Shown here in pieces: positions 8,750 to 18,239 of a stretch of DNA of 38,257 nt (position 1 is the first letter of the stretch; every line of letters begins with the position of its first letter). Both the position numbers and the translations under genes were made by a program. The stretch comes from a bacterium (GTDB lineage Bacteria > Desulfobacterota > Binatia > HRBIN30 > CADEER01). A model generated the notes under the pieces. It saw nothing but the letters and a program-made list of their open reading frames with translations. It was not told the DNA's origin and ran no database searches. The stretch is taken from the NCBI GenBank assembly GCA_030430165.1, contig JAUIGL010000061.1:1-38257 (forward strand), written 5' to 3'.

Positions 8750-11700
8750 ATGCGTCGGGGGGTGAGGTTTGGGCTGCTGGCGGCGGGATCCGTCGCGCTG
8801 GCCACAGCCTGGTGGGGGCAGCGCCTTCTCGAGGCGGGGCCCGACCGACTCTCCGGATTGCCCCTGTTGCTCGGCGGCGCACTGCTGGTCGCGGTCGCGT
8901 TGCGAGTCGCCGGGCTCGACCAACCGCCGGCGCCGCGTGTCACTCGACCGAGTTGGCTCTCCTGGGAGCTGGTCGCCGCGGTCGTCGTGTTCGGTCTCGG
9001 CACCTGGCTGCGCTTGGCGCGCTTCTCGGAAGTGCCGGAGGGGCTCAATCACGACGCTGCCTGGAACGGCATGTACGCGACCTACATCCGCCGCGGTGGT
9101 GAGTTCACTCCCTATACTGCCGCTGCCTGGGGGCGGGAAACGCTCTTCATGTACGTGATCGCGCTGTTCCAGACGTTCTACGGCGCGACGATGGAGGCGG
9201 TGCAGGCGGCGGCGACCGCGGTCGGGTTGCTGGCGCTGGTGCCGATGTATCTCCTGGTGCGCGACCTCTTCGGCCGGGTTGCGGGCATCGCCGGCTTTGC
9301 GTTCTTCGCGGTTTCCGGCTGGCACTGGGTGTTCAGTCGCGTCGGCTGGCGTTGCATCACGGTGCCCCCCTTCGAAATCCTCGCTCTGCTCGGGCTGTGG
9401 CGGGCGCTGACCGGCGGCCGCAAGAGCGCGTGGGTGGTGGCGGGCGCCTTCACCGCTGCGTCGCTCTACACCTACAACGCCGGGCGCGGGGTCCCGCTGG
9501 TGATTGGCGGGCTCGTCGTCCTCTGGGCGGTGACCGAGCGCGCCCGCTGGCGCGAGCTGCTCGCCGGGTGCCTGTGGGCGGGCGGCGGGTTCTTGGTCGT
9601 CGGTGGGCCGATGCTCTGGTACGCCGCCAACAACTGGATCAAGTTCCAGGGCCGAGCTGCGCATCTGCTCGGCGGAAGATCGGAGGAGTATCCCGTCCTG
9701 GTCAACCTGGGCGAGGCTCTGGCGATGTTCCACTACCAGGGCAACGGCAACGACTTCTTCGTCAGCGAGCCCCTGCTGGAGCCGGTCGCGGCGGTGCTGC
9801 TGCTGGTTGGAGCCGTGCTTCTCCTGTCGCGCTTGTCGACACCGCAGGCGCGCTTCGTGGTGGTCGGCTTTGCCCTGTCGCTGCTGCCCGGAGTGCTGTC
9901 GATTCCCAACGGCAATCGCTGCATCACGGCGATGCCGTTCGTCTACGCCGCGATCGGCTACGCCGGCGCCGCGTTGTACCGTTCGTGCGCGTCGCTACCG
10001 GCGCTCGGCCAGGGGCTCGGCGCCGGCTTGGCGTTGCTGCTCGCGCTGCAGGGCACGAGTGAAGTCTACGCCAGGTACCTGGGGCCGAAGCATCCGCCGC
10101 TGCGCGGGATCTCGGTGGGAGCGACGGCGGCGGGCGAGTTCCTGCACGACTACGGCTCCGACTATCGGGTTTACTCCGTGTCCGAGACCTGGCCGCAATA
10201 CACGCTGTTGTACCTGGGGTATACGCACGGCTCGCCTCTACAGCCGCCGATGCTGCTGGGGCGGTCGTTCGACGAGATCGAGGGACAGCTCAGTCGCTTT
10301 GGTCGCAAGGGGCTGGTGATGGTCACCGACCAGAGTCGCGCTGCGCGCGCCGCCCGCGCCGGGATCGCGCGGCTGTACGCCGAGGCGGAAGAAGTGCCGA
10401 TCAAGGCGCGGCGCCTTGGCGGCGCCACGGTCGGGCAGGCGATGGTCGTCGATCCCCGGTCCGCGTCGCGCACCGCTCTGTGGAGCAACCTGTCGCGAGT
10501 GGTGGCGGTCGCGGCGGCGGCGGAGACTCCCGCAGCGGGTGCGCTGTGCCACGAGGCGGTGCCGACCAAGGGGGGCATTTCGATGCGCCTGCGAGTGATG
10601 GTGCCGGAGAAACCCGCCGCCGCGGTGGCGATTCGCATCGGGCCGGTGTGTTCCGACGACGCGTCGCAACCGGCAGTCGAGCTTTCGCTGTCGGCGTCGG
10701 GTCTGGCGATCGCGACTGCCGATGGTGCGAGCCTGATCGCCGGCGCCGGCTTGGAAGCCGGTCGCTGGTACGACTTGGGATTCGTCGCTGATTCCGATGG
10801 CAACGCGCGTGCTCTGATCGACGGACGTCCGGTCGCCCTCGGTCGCTGGGAAAACCGCCCCGCGGTGTTCGACGGCGTGGCGATCGAAGCGGTCGGGATG
10901 GGGGAGCGGCCGCTGCTCTACCTAGACGACTACGGCGTCCTCTCGCATGCGGTTTCGGATGAGAGTCCGTGGTGGCGCGGCGGCGAAGTGCCGCACGCCA
11001 AGAAGCAGGTCTTCTTCGACTTCGAGGGCATCCCCTTGGGACCGTTGGCGGGTCGTCCCGGTTGGCGGGCGGAAGGGACCGAGTGGCGCACGCTAGCCGG
11101 TCCGGGGGACGCGACCGGCGGCGCCGGCGGAGTCGACGCCGAGAACGCCTTCGACGGTGGCAAGGGCAATACCGCCGGTCGCTTCGACGAACCGATGGGA
11201 ATCGGCGCCGACGCGGCAGGCAACTTGTACGTCAGCGAGCGGCTCAACCACCGGGTGCAGAAGTTCGCCGCCGACGGAACCTACCTCGGAGAGTGGGGGC
11301 GCCTCGGCAACAAACCCGGCGAGTTTCGCGAACCGCTCGACGTCGCCGTCGAAGGCGACCGGGTGTACGTCATGGACACCTGGAACACGCGCATCCAGAT
11401 CTTCGATCTCGACGGCAACTACGTCCGCCAGATCGGGCCCGATCCGATCCTCGGCAAGCCGCGCGGGATTTTCGTCCGCGACGGCCGGGTCTACGTCGCC
11501 AACTCGGGACGGGGTAACATTCTCGTCTTCGGGGCCGACGGTGAGCTCGAGCTGCAGTTTCCCAAGGAGGACGAGCCCAAGCTGCGCCAGGTGGTCGATC
11601 TCGTCGTCGATTCGCAGGGCCGGGTCTATGTCAACAACTCTCAGCTCAACCGGCTCGAGGTCTTTGACGCCGAGGGGCGGCGGCTCGATCCGATTCCCAT

Positions 11701-11938
11701 CGCCGGTTGGGAAACGCCGAACCTGAAAGAGTTTTACATGGCGATCGACGACGACGATCTGATCTACGTGAGCGATTGGGATCTGCGCCGGGTGCGGCGG
11801 GTGCGCACCGACGGCGAGGAGCTGGCGCCGATCGGGCCGAAGATGGATCGGCCGTCCGGCATGGTCGTCGGCAACGGACGCCTGGTCATCGTCTCTCGGG
11901 GGGACAGCGTTCTCCGGGTGGCCGAGATCGAGCCGTGA
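8750..11938 (+). CDS. GT-C membrane glycosyltransferase with ConA-like module and six-blade NHL propeller
   Basis: This is a 1,062-residue protein. Two N-terminal helices (about 6-22 and 34-50) precede a GT39-like core that begins near residue 75. The first external loop reads VPEGLNHDAAWNGMY, with D102 at the catalytic position. The core ends near 450. Residues of about 580-770 are beta-rich and resemble a LamG/concanavalin-like module (GLEAGRWYDLGFVADSDG, then ALIDGRPVALGRW). Residues of about 800-1060 carry six NHL blades, such as EPMGIGADAAGNLYVSE and YVMDTWNTRIQIF. The propeller resembles that of the gene at 18281-23392. An ATG at 8750 or the GTG at 8744 could be the start, and neither has a clear ribosome binding site. 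The likely role is sugar transfer from a lipid donor at the outer membrane face, with the tail binding a partner. Confidence 0.85.
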   Translation: MRRGVRFGLLAAGSVALATAWWGQRLLEAGPDRLSGLPLLLGGALLVAVALRVAGLDQPPAPRVTRPSWLSWELVAAVVVFGLGTWLRLARFSEVPEGLNHDAAWNGMYATYIRRGGEFTPYTAAAWGRETLFMYVIALFQTFYGATMEAVQAAATAVGLLALVPMYLLVRDLFGRVAGIAGFAFFAVSGWHWVFSRVGWRCITVPPFEILALLGLWRALTGGRKSAWVVAGAFTAASLYTYNAGRGVPLVIGGLVVLWAVTERARWRELLAGCLWAGGGFLVVGGPMLWYAANNWIKFQGRAAHLLGGRSEEYPVLVNLGEALAMFHYQGNGNDFFVSEPLLEPVAAVLLLVGAVLLLSRLSTPQARFVVVGFALSLLPGVLSIPNGNRCITAMPFVYAAIGYAGAALYRSCASLPALGQGLGAGLALLLALQGTSEVYARYLGPKHPPLRGISVGATAAGEFLHDYGSDYRVYSVSETWPQYTLLYLGYTHGSPLQPPMLLGRSFDEIEGQLSRFGRKGLVMVTDQSRAARAARAGIARLYAEAEEVPIKARRLGGATVGQAMVVDPRSASRTALWSNLSRVVAVAAAAETPAAGALCHEAVPTKGGISMRLRVMVPEKPAAAVAIRIGPVCSDDASQPAVELSLSASGLAIATADGASLIAGAGLEAGRWYDLGFVADSDGNARALIDGRPVALGRWENRPAVFDGVAIEAVGMGERPLLYLDDYGVLSHAVSDESPWWRGGEVPHAKKQVFFDFEGIPLGPLAGRPGWRAEGTEWRTLAGPGDATGGAGGVDAENAFDGGKGNTAGRFDEPMGIGADAAGNLYVSERLNHRVQKFAADGTYLGEWGRLGNKPGEFREPLDVAVEGDRVYVMDTWNTRIQIFDLDGNYVRQIGPDPILGKPRGIFVRDGRVYVANSGRGNILVFGADGELELQFPKEDEPKLRQVVDLVVDSQGRVYVNNSQLNRLEVFDAEGRRLDPIPIAGWETPNLKEFYMAIDDDDLIYVSDWDLRRVRRVRTDGEELAPIGPKMDRPSGMVVGNGRLVIVSRGDSVLRVAEIEP

Positions 11939-12091
11939 TCCCGGTCTCCTCGTCGCCGGAGCCGCCGGCCGCGCGTGGCCCCGTGTTGCTCGACCAATCG
12001 GGCGTGATAACCACGACGTTTTGTCGCCGGGGCGCCGCCTTTTTCCGGCAATCTTCATGAAGCTCGTCAACGATCCAGGCCTCCAATTCGC
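11939..12091 (+). other. Intergenic region between two plus-strand GT-C genes
   Basis: This 153-base gap lies between tandem plus-strand genes. It holds a GATAAC (12006-12011) that could pass for a -10 box, but no properly spaced -35 partner. A short TTTTT run follows a GC-rich stretch near 12030-12045, without a good hairpin. The gap suggests the downstream gene has its own promoter, which I cannot place. Confidence 0.25.
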
Positions 12092-14554
12092 ATGAACGCC
12101 GCTTCCCCACCCAAGCCGACTCGCGTCATCGACCATCTGCGAGGGCTCGGCCTGATGGTTTCGGCCGGGCTGGCGGCGACTGCGTTGTACCCATTTCCTC
12201 ATTGGACGGTGCCGAAAACCGAACAGTGGTGGTGGCTGCTGGGTGCCTTCGCGGTGGCGGTCGTCTCCTTGATCGGCGTCGAGTTGCCGGTCGACCTCGG
12301 TGCGGCGCGCAAGCCGTCGACGCGAACGCGCCGCTGGCTCGGTCTGCTGGTGGCCCTGGCCGGGACGGCTGCATGGCTCTGGGCGACGCGGGCGTTCTAC
12401 CTCGACTGGTACGGCCACTTCGACGTTGCCTGGCTGACCTGGGTCGGCGGCACGTTTCTCCTGGCCCTTGGTCTGGATCTGGCGGCGGGGGAGTGGGGCG
12501 ATCGACGTTCGCTGCGGCAGACGCCGCTGATCGCCGGCGCCCTCGCGGTCATCCTGGTGCTCGCCGGTTGGGTGCGTCTGACGGACATCGCGACGTTTCC
12601 CGGACCCGACGGAATGACCCAGATCGAGGACCTGCAGTTCGGCAACTGGGGGGCGCACTTTCTCGACGGGCAACGGCGCCGCTGGGAGTTCATCGGCCAT
12701 GCCTGGGTGTCTGCGCTCGGGATCAAGCTCGGCGGTCCGAACCTGGCGGCGATGCGCACCGCGTATGCGGTGGTGGGGACGCTGACGGTCGGATTCGTGT
12801 TCCTCTGGCTGCGTCGTTCGGCGGGGTGGTTCGCGGCACTCGCCGGCACGGCTTTCATGATCGTCTCGTCGTGGGACGCGGTGGTTGCCCGCATCGGCTT
12901 CAATCCCAACGTGCTTACGGTCGCCTTCATCTATTGGTTGATGATGGGGCCGGGCCGGCGCGGTCGTCCGTCGGCGTACGCCTTCATGGGGCTCGCCTGC
13001 GGCTACGTCCTGTGGGAGTACATCGCCTATCGACCGGTGGTCGCTTTTGCGCTCGCCGGAGGCGCGTTCTTCTCGCTGTTCGATCGCGAGGCGCCGTGGT
13101 CGCTCCGTCTCGGGCGTCCGGCGCTGATGATCGCTCTGATCGTCTGCATGTCGATTCCGTTGTTCGGAACCCGCATGAAGGGGCGGGTCATGAGCGAGTA
13201 CCTCAACGGGCTGAACCGGGCGCGCGCGGAGAAGTCGTACTACAACGAGGAGCACAGCTGGGAAACGACCATCGGCCTGCGTACCGAGAAAGCGATCCGC
13301 ACCGTCGGTCTTTTCTTCTTCGAGGGCGACCGGGCGACGACGCGCAACGTCAACCGGCGCCCCCTGGTCGACGTTGCTACCGCGTTCTTTGCGCTGCTCG
13401 GATTCGCCTACTGCGTCGCCCACCCGCTCACCCCGTTGTTCGGAATGTTCGCGGTGGCGTTCGTCGTCACCTCGATCGGCGCGATGATCGTGACCTCCGA
13501 CTTCAACGTGCTGCGCATGTCGGTGACCATTCCCTACGTCTACTTCTTCGTCGGCGTTGGCGGATACGCCGTGCTGCGAGTGTGGACGCTCGCCTGGCGC
13601 GCTTTCGGGCGATGGCTGGCGGTGGCCGCGGTTGTCGCCGGCGTCGGTTGGGCGTCTTGGGACAATCTTTCCTTCCTCGAGGAGTACCACAACGCGCCGG
13701 AGGTCCGCCGCGCCGTGCGCAGCCGCCTGGCGCGGTTGTGCAGCTGGTTGGGTGAGAACATCCGCCCGGGCGAGCAGGTGTTTGGGTCGGCGCACCGCGA
13801 GTACAACGCCCTGGTCGGGAGCGACGCGGCGTGGCTGCGCGGCGGCCGGATCCCGGGCGCGATGGAGTGGGACATCATGAGCGCTCTCGAGCGCTGGGAC
13901 GAGGACGAGCCGACGGTTCTGGTCGCCTATGCCGGGTACGATACGCACGCCACCGCCCGTTTCCTCGAAGACACGTTCGCAGGCCTCGACGTGCACGTCA
14001 TTCCCGATCCTCTCGACCTCGGTGCGGCGATTGCGGTCGGCCGACTGCCGGGGCGCCCGCAAGACTACGATGCGATCATGGAGCGCCTGCGCTGCCGCGG
14101 CATCGAGGTGCGCTACGACTTCGTCGGCGAGGGCAAAGAGGTGCTGCGGCAGGTCGACCGGGTGCAGCCGCTGGTTGGGCTGAGCACGTGGCCGAGCGAG
14201 GTGGTCAACGCGTTCCACCAGGGGATTCGCCCGCGCCGCCTGCAGGTCACCTACACCGGGCGTATCTGGATCGAGGAGGCGGGCAACTATTCCTTCGAGG
14301 CCGATGTGTTCGGCGGACCGCTGCACATGCTCGTCGACGGCGAGCGATCCAACGGTCGCTTTCTGCGGCGTCATCTCGACCGCGGCGAGCACTCCTTCCG
14401 GGCGGTTGCCGACCTCGCCCCGCTCGGCGGCGGAGTCAAGGTTCGCCTGCTGTGGCGCGGGCCCGATTCGAAGGATCGCCTCGAACCGATCCCGTTCTAC
14501 GCGATGGCGACGCCGCCAACCGGCTGCCCCGCCCCCGGACCGACTGCGGACTAG
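12092..14554 (+). CDS. GT-C membrane glycosyltransferase with C-terminal PA14-like domain
   Basis: This is an 820-residue polytopic protein. Four N-terminal helices (to about 165) precede a GT39-like core in which the external loop TFPGPDGMTQIEDLQFG supplies the acidic residues (near 175-181). Helices continue to about 525. A mixed alpha/beta soluble segment (about 540-690) follows, and then a PA14-like beta-sandwich at about 700-805. That module is seen in RLQVTYTGRIWIEEAGNYSF, GPLHMLVDGER and DRGEHSFRAVADL, the usual order of PA14 strands, and PA14 modules commonly bind carbohydrate. The start is the ATG at 12092. Its stop TAG lies in CTAG (14551-14554), shared on the other strand with the stop of the next gene. 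The substrate and acceptor are unknown. Confidence 0.83.
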   Translation: MNAASPPKPTRVIDHLRGLGLMVSAGLAATALYPFPHWTVPKTEQWWWLLGAFAVAVVSLIGVELPVDLGAARKPSTRTRRWLGLLVALAGTAAWLWATRAFYLDWYGHFDVAWLTWVGGTFLLALGLDLAAGEWGDRRSLRQTPLIAGALAVILVLAGWVRLTDIATFPGPDGMTQIEDLQFGNWGAHFLDGQRRRWEFIGHAWVSALGIKLGGPNLAAMRTAYAVVGTLTVGFVFLWLRRSAGWFAALAGTAFMIVSSWDAVVARIGFNPNVLTVAFIYWLMMGPGRRGRPSAYAFMGLACGYVLWEYIAYRPVVAFALAGGAFFSLFDREAPWSLRLGRPALMIALIVCMSIPLFGTRMKGRVMSEYLNGLNRARAEKSYYNEEHSWETTIGLRTEKAIRTVGLFFFEGDRATTRNVNRRPLVDVATAFFALLGFAYCVAHPLTPLFGMFAVAFVVTSIGAMIVTSDFNVLRMSVTIPYVYFFVGVGGYAVLRVWTLAWRAFGRWLAVAAVVAGVGWASWDNLSFLEEYHNAPEVRRAVRSRLARLCSWLGENIRPGEQVFGSAHREYNALVGSDAAWLRGGRIPGAMEWDIMSALERWDEDEPTVLVAYAGYDTHATARFLEDTFAGLDVHVIPDPLDLGAAIAVGRLPGRPQDYDAIMERLRCRGIEVRYDFVGEGKEVLRQVDRVQPLVGLSTWPSEVVNAFHQGIRPRRLQVTYTGRIWIEEAGNYSFEADVFGGPLHMLVDGERSNGRFLRRHLDRGEHSFRAVADLAPLGGGVKVRLLWRGPDSKDRLEPIPFYAMATPPTGCPAPGPTAD

Positions 14555-16614
14555 CGTTCGCTCGGCTTCACGCGCGCGGCGACCCACCAGTCGCCGACGG
14601 TTTCGATCGTCTTCAGCAGGATGGTGTTGCTTCCAGGGCGCAGCCGAATCGGAACTTCCGCCGGCTCGGTCGGAGTGATGATCGTCCGCTCGTGGATGAC
14701 GCGCTCGCCGTTGACCCAGGCGACGATCTCGTCGCCCGAGCCGTAGATCTCGAGCGCCGCCGGTCCGCCGGCGGCATCGACCACCGAGTGCAGGTAGACG
14801 ATGGCGAACTCGGCGTTGCGGGTCGGCGGATCCATGCGGTTGCCGACCAGGGCGTTCAGCTGAAGAAACCCGTCGGTGCTGGGCACTTCGAACCAGTCGG
14901 AACCGGCGCTGGCCGCGGCATCGCTGCTGTTGGCGACCGGGTCGATGAAGTCGTGCTCTCGCTCCTGGTTGTTGGGATTGGGGAAGGGGCCGATCGCCCG
15001 CCACTTGGAGAGAAACTGCTTGGGTTTGGGATTGCGCAGCACGTGGAAGGCGACGTGCCCGCCGGGGGCGATGATGTCGTGCTTCTCGTCCCAGGAATCG
15101 AACACCCACATGTCGATCTCCTGCACCGCGAACAACAGCCTTCGCCGCGGATTGTACCAGCTGCTGATGACGCGCGGTTGGACGAATTTGTAGTCCCGCC
15201 GCGGCTCGCCCCAGCGTTGGATCTCTTCCGGAGTGCGGTCGAGGTAGAACAGTCGGAAGATGTACCCCTGGTTCAGGTCGGTGGTCGAAACGCGCAGCTC
15301 GTCGACCTCCGGCCGGCGCGGCTCCATGTAGGAGAACAGATCTCGCCAGCCGTACTGAAAGCCGTACAGGCCGGCGGCCGAGTAGGTCGGATAGGCGGTG
15401 TAGTACTCGCGGCCGTAGGCGATGGCTTCGGGCACCAGAAAACGGAGGGTAGCGCCGCAGGCGAGCACTATGGCGACCGCGGTCAGCGCCTTCGATCCGA
15501 ACCGTTGGCAGAGGCGGACGAAGTAGCCGAAGCCGACTCCGGCGAGCACCGGGAAGAGCAGCGCTCCGGTGACCGCTCTGGTCGCGCTCGGCGCCTCGCG
15601 GATCAGTATGGCGCCGAAGGGGTAGATCGCCAGCCACACCAGCAGCAGCTTGCTGCGCCGGTTGGGCATCAGCAGCGAGCCCAAGGCGCCGATCGCGATC
15701 CACGGAGCGATCGCCCAATAGAGCTCCCCGGCGGTGCGCACGCCGTGGCGGATCACCGGATCGCCGCGCTCGAAGAGGAAGCGGGTCGAGTAGTGGAGCA
15801 GATAGTTGCTGCGAATCCGCTCGAATGCTTCGGCGGTGGTGCGGTTCGGAGTGAACACCGAAATCATCTCGGCGTAGCGCGTTTGCAGCTCGAGGTTGCT
15901 CCAGAAGAAGTAGAGAAAGGGCAGACAGACCAGCAGCCCGGCGATCGCTCCCAGCGCGGCCCAGCCTCGTCTGCGCCAGACGACGTCGAGGTGCAGCAAG
16001 ACCGCGATCACGACCAGCGGTGCCACCACCAGCTGGCCTGGTGCGTAGACGTAGGGGGTGACTGCGAGAAACACGCCGGCGGCGATCCAGTCGCTGCGCC
16101 GCGCGTGCTCGCCGAGCGCGCGGGCGAGGAAGAGGAAGCCGAGGCCGAACCAGAACGGCAGGCCGCTCAGCGAGAAGGCGATGCGGCCGAAGTGGTGGTG
16201 CCACGGCAAGATCGTGATCACCGCCGCCGCGGCGATTCCGCCGGCGGTGCCGGAAAAGGTGCGCGCGATCGCGAATGCGACGGGAATCGTCGCCGCTCCG
16301 TAGAGGGCCGCCTGGAAGCGGGTGGTGAATTCGCTGAGCCCGAACAGGCCCGTCCAGATCGCGGTCGGGTAGATGTAGAACGGGTACTTGAAGGCGAGGA
16401 ACGACCAGACGAAGAGCGGGTACGGCTTGCCGTGCTCGTCGACGCCTTCGCTGAACAGCTGGTGCGCGTTGTAGCCGTTGGCGGCTTCGTCGCAGTAGAA
16501 GCCGCCGGGGAGGTCGCCGAGGTCGTAGACGCGCAGGGCGAGCCCGGCCAGGGTGAGAGCAGCGACGCTGGTCCAGGTCGCCCAATTGGCTTTGTGCTGC
16601 TCGCTCACGGTCAT
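14551..16614 (-). CDS. GT39/ArnT-like glycosyltransferase with C-terminal beta-sandwich
   Basis: This 687-residue enzyme has the most canonical GT39 site of the cluster: after the first helix comes LGDLPGGFYCDEAANGYNAH, with D42-E43 as the catalytic Asp and its neighbour. About eleven more helices run to residue 400. A mixed soluble segment leads to a beta-sandwich (about 540-687) that opens with RAIGPFPNPNN. It ends with GDEIVAWVNGERVIHE and LRPGSNTILLKTIE, the pattern of jelly-roll modules attached to glycoside hydrolases. The ATG at 16614 is chosen because the hydrophobic helix begins soon after it; an in-frame TTG at 16683 would add 23 residues without support. It is divergent from the sulfatase-like gene. 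The probable role is transfer of a lipid-linked sugar on the outer membrane face. Confidence 0.87.
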   Translation of the reverse strand: MTVSEQHKANWATWTSVAALTLAGLALRVYDLGDLPGGFYCDEAANGYNAHQLFSEGVDEHGKPYPLFVWSFLAFKYPFYIYPTAIWTGLFGLSEFTTRFQAALYGAATIPVAFAIARTFSGTAGGIAAAAVITILPWHHHFGRIAFSLSGLPFWFGLGFLFLARALGEHARRSDWIAAGVFLAVTPYVYAPGQLVVAPLVVIAVLLHLDVVWRRRGWAALGAIAGLLVCLPFLYFFWSNLELQTRYAEMISVFTPNRTTAEAFERIRSNYLLHYSTRFLFERGDPVIRHGVRTAGELYWAIAPWIAIGALGSLLMPNRRSKLLLVWLAIYPFGAILIREAPSATRAVTGALLFPVLAGVGFGYFVRLCQRFGSKALTAVAIVLACGATLRFLVPEAIAYGREYYTAYPTYSAAGLYGFQYGWRDLFSYMEPRRPEVDELRVSTTDLNQGYIFRLFYLDRTPEEIQRWGEPRRDYKFVQPRVISSWYNPRRRLLFAVQEIDMWVFDSWDEKHDIIAPGGHVAFHVLRNPKPKQFLSKWRAIGPFPNPNNQEREHDFIDPVANSSDAAASAGSDWFEVPSTDGFLQLNALVGNRMDPPTRNAEFAIVYLHSVVDAAGGPAALEIYGSGDEIVAWVNGERVIHERTIITPTEPAEVPIRLRPGSNTILLKTIETVGDWWVAARVKPSER

Positions 16615-16865
16615 CGCGGTCGGTGCGCCGGCCGGCTCGCGGGTCGGCCCCGCATGACTATTGGGTTCGGCGCGGCGAGGCAATCTGCCTGTATACGCTG
16701 ATATTCTGTCTCACGGGTGCTAATGACCCCGCGACAGCGGCGCGGTCGGTAGGGGAGCGAAATTCGAGTTTGCTTGCCGGGTTGCTCGCGTCGCGATTTG
16801 GCGCCTGCTAAAAAATCTAGTTGAGCTGCGGCGGCGAACGGCCGCGCTTTGGAGAGTTCGGCCGG
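16615..16865. promoter_or_regulatory. Divergent intergenic region upstream of the sulfatase-like gene
   Basis: This 251-base divergent gap is richer in A and T than its flanks. It holds TGCTAA twice on the plus strand (16718-16723 and 16806-16811); the second continues as TGCTAAAAAATC and resembles an extended -10 box for the gene at 16866. A short inverted repeat, AGGCA-ATC-TGCCT (16678-16690), lies closer to the minus-strand gene. GGAGAG (16851-16856) is the ribosome binding site of the plus-strand gene. No matching -35 boxes were found, so the promoter reading is tentative. Confidence 0.3.
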
Positions 16866-18239
16866 ATGAGAGTTGGCAAGCTGCTAGGAGCGGTGCTGGG
16901 TATTACGGTAGTCGGCGTCGCCGCTACCTTCATCGCCCTACCGTCGCAACCCACCGAGGTTCGCGGCGCGCGGGCCCCACTGCGCAAGGTGATCCTGGTC
17001 ACCATCGACACCCTGCGGGCCGATCGCCTGGGCACGTACGGGTATCCCAAGGATACGTCGCCCAATATCGATGCTTGGGCGAAGAAGGCACTGGTGTTCG
17101 AGCGGGCGACCGTGCCGGCGCCGTGGACGGCGCCGTCGATGGCCTCGCTCATCACCGGCCGTTATCCGGCCGAGACCGGGGTCTACACCAATCGCAGCGG
17201 TCTCAAGTCCAATCTCAGCTCGCTCGCGGAAACCTTTTCGGCCGCCGGCGTCGCGACCGCCTGGTTCAACACCAACCCCGTGCTGATGTTGCAGCGCCCG
17301 GGGTTTCGGGTCGGCTTCGATCACTTCGAGCCGTCCGGCAAGCTGGCCGCCAAGCTGCCGTACTCCCAGCTCGAGCCGGCCGTCTTTGCCTGGCTGGACG
17401 AGCACGCCAACCAGGACTTCTTCCTGTGGATTCACAACATGGATCCGCACTCCCCGCCGACCGAGGGCAATCCGTTCCACGAGTCGCGCGAGTTCCTGGG
17501 CTACGAAGGCGAGGTGCGCTTGGTCGATCTTTCGATGCGCCGCCTGCTCGACAAGCTCCAGGCCCTGGGGATCGCCGACCAGGTCGTGCTGGTGTTCACC
17601 GCCGATCACGGCGAGGCCTTTTCCGAGCACCAGCTGCCGGGGCACCAGAACGTCATCTACGACGAAGTGCTGCACGTTCCCCTGATCGTGCAGTACCCGG
17701 GAATGGCCAACATCGGCCGCACCGACGAGCCGGTCGAGCTCCTCGATCTCTACCGGACCATTCTCGACCTCGCCGATCTGCCGATCCCGGCGGACGCGCG
17801 CGGCGAGAGCTTGGTGCCGATCCTCGAAAGCCGGGCGCAGCGGCGCAGCAGCGATTACGCGTTCCACTCGCGCTACTACCTGGAGCACCTCGGGCAGCAC
17901 CACCTCGCGGTTCGCAACCGCGACTACAAGCTGATCGCGAAAGTTCCCTACGATGTTCCCGAAGGAAAACGCCACGGCCATTTGCTGCGCGAGAAGCCGC
18001 AATGGGCGCTGGACCAGCCGGGGCTGACTCTCGAGCTCTACAAGTATTCCGAGGATCCGCGCGAGACCAAGAACCTGATCTTCAACGGCGGCGACCCGGC
18101 GGTGGTCGAAGAGCTCGAGCGTTCGCTGCTCGAGTGGCGCGACAGCGTTCTCGGCTCGAATGTCGGCAAGACCGAGGAACGCGTGATCGACGAGTCGACC
18201 AAGGAGACTCTTCGCAAGCTCGGCTACGGCGGCGACTGA
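16866..18239 (+). CDS. Membrane-anchored sulfatase-family (alkaline phosphatase superfamily) hydrolase or transferase
   Basis: This 457-residue protein has an N-terminal signal anchor (about 5-25). The sulfatase fold begins with VILVTIDTLRADRLGTYGY, where D48 would bind metal. The nucleophile region is APWTAPSMASLITGRYPAET. Aligned to the sulfatase signature CxPxR, the Cys is T88 and the Arg is M92, so formylglycine cannot form. Thr is the nucleophile in the related LtaS/EptA phosphotransferases. TADHGEAFSEH supplies D247-H248, and VPLIVQYPG follows as usual. It ends with LRKLGYGG, a tail often seen in such proteins. The ATG at 16866 is set by GGAGAG nine bases upstream. It may act on a sulfated, phosphorylated or phospholipid-linked envelope glycan, but which group it removes or transfers cannot be told from sequence. 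Confidence 0.85.
   Translation: MRVGKLLGAVLGITVVGVAATFIALPSQPTEVRGARAPLRKVILVTIDTLRADRLGTYGYPKDTSPNIDAWAKKALVFERATVPAPWTAPSMASLITGRYPAETGVYTNRSGLKSNLSSLAETFSAAGVATAWFNTNPVLMLQRPGFRVGFDHFEPSGKLAAKLPYSQLEPAVFAWLDEHANQDFFLWIHNMDPHSPPTEGNPFHESREFLGYEGEVRLVDLSMRRLLDKLQALGIADQVVLVFTADHGEAFSEHQLPGHQNVIYDEVLHVPLIVQYPGMANIGRTDEPVELLDLYRTILDLADLPIPADARGESLVPILESRAQRRSSDYAFHSRYYLEHLGQHHLAVRNRDYKLIAKVPYDVPEGKRHGHLLREKPQWALDQPGLTLELYKYSEDPRETKNLIFNGGDPAVVEELERSLLEWRDSVLGSNVGKTEERVIDESTKETLRKLGYGGD

Noticed and set aside
11093..16585. Very long open frame on the minus strand crossing several genes
   Set aside because: It is antisense to the plus-strand genes and out of frame with the minus-strand gene. 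It is Arg/Gln/His-rich with no domain, as expected of shadow frames in GC-rich DNA.
16615..16683. Extra 23-residue N-terminus for the GT39-like gene from a TTG
   Set aside because: There is no ribosome binding site, the composition is polar and Pro-rich, and the ATG at 16614 puts the first helix in the usual place.
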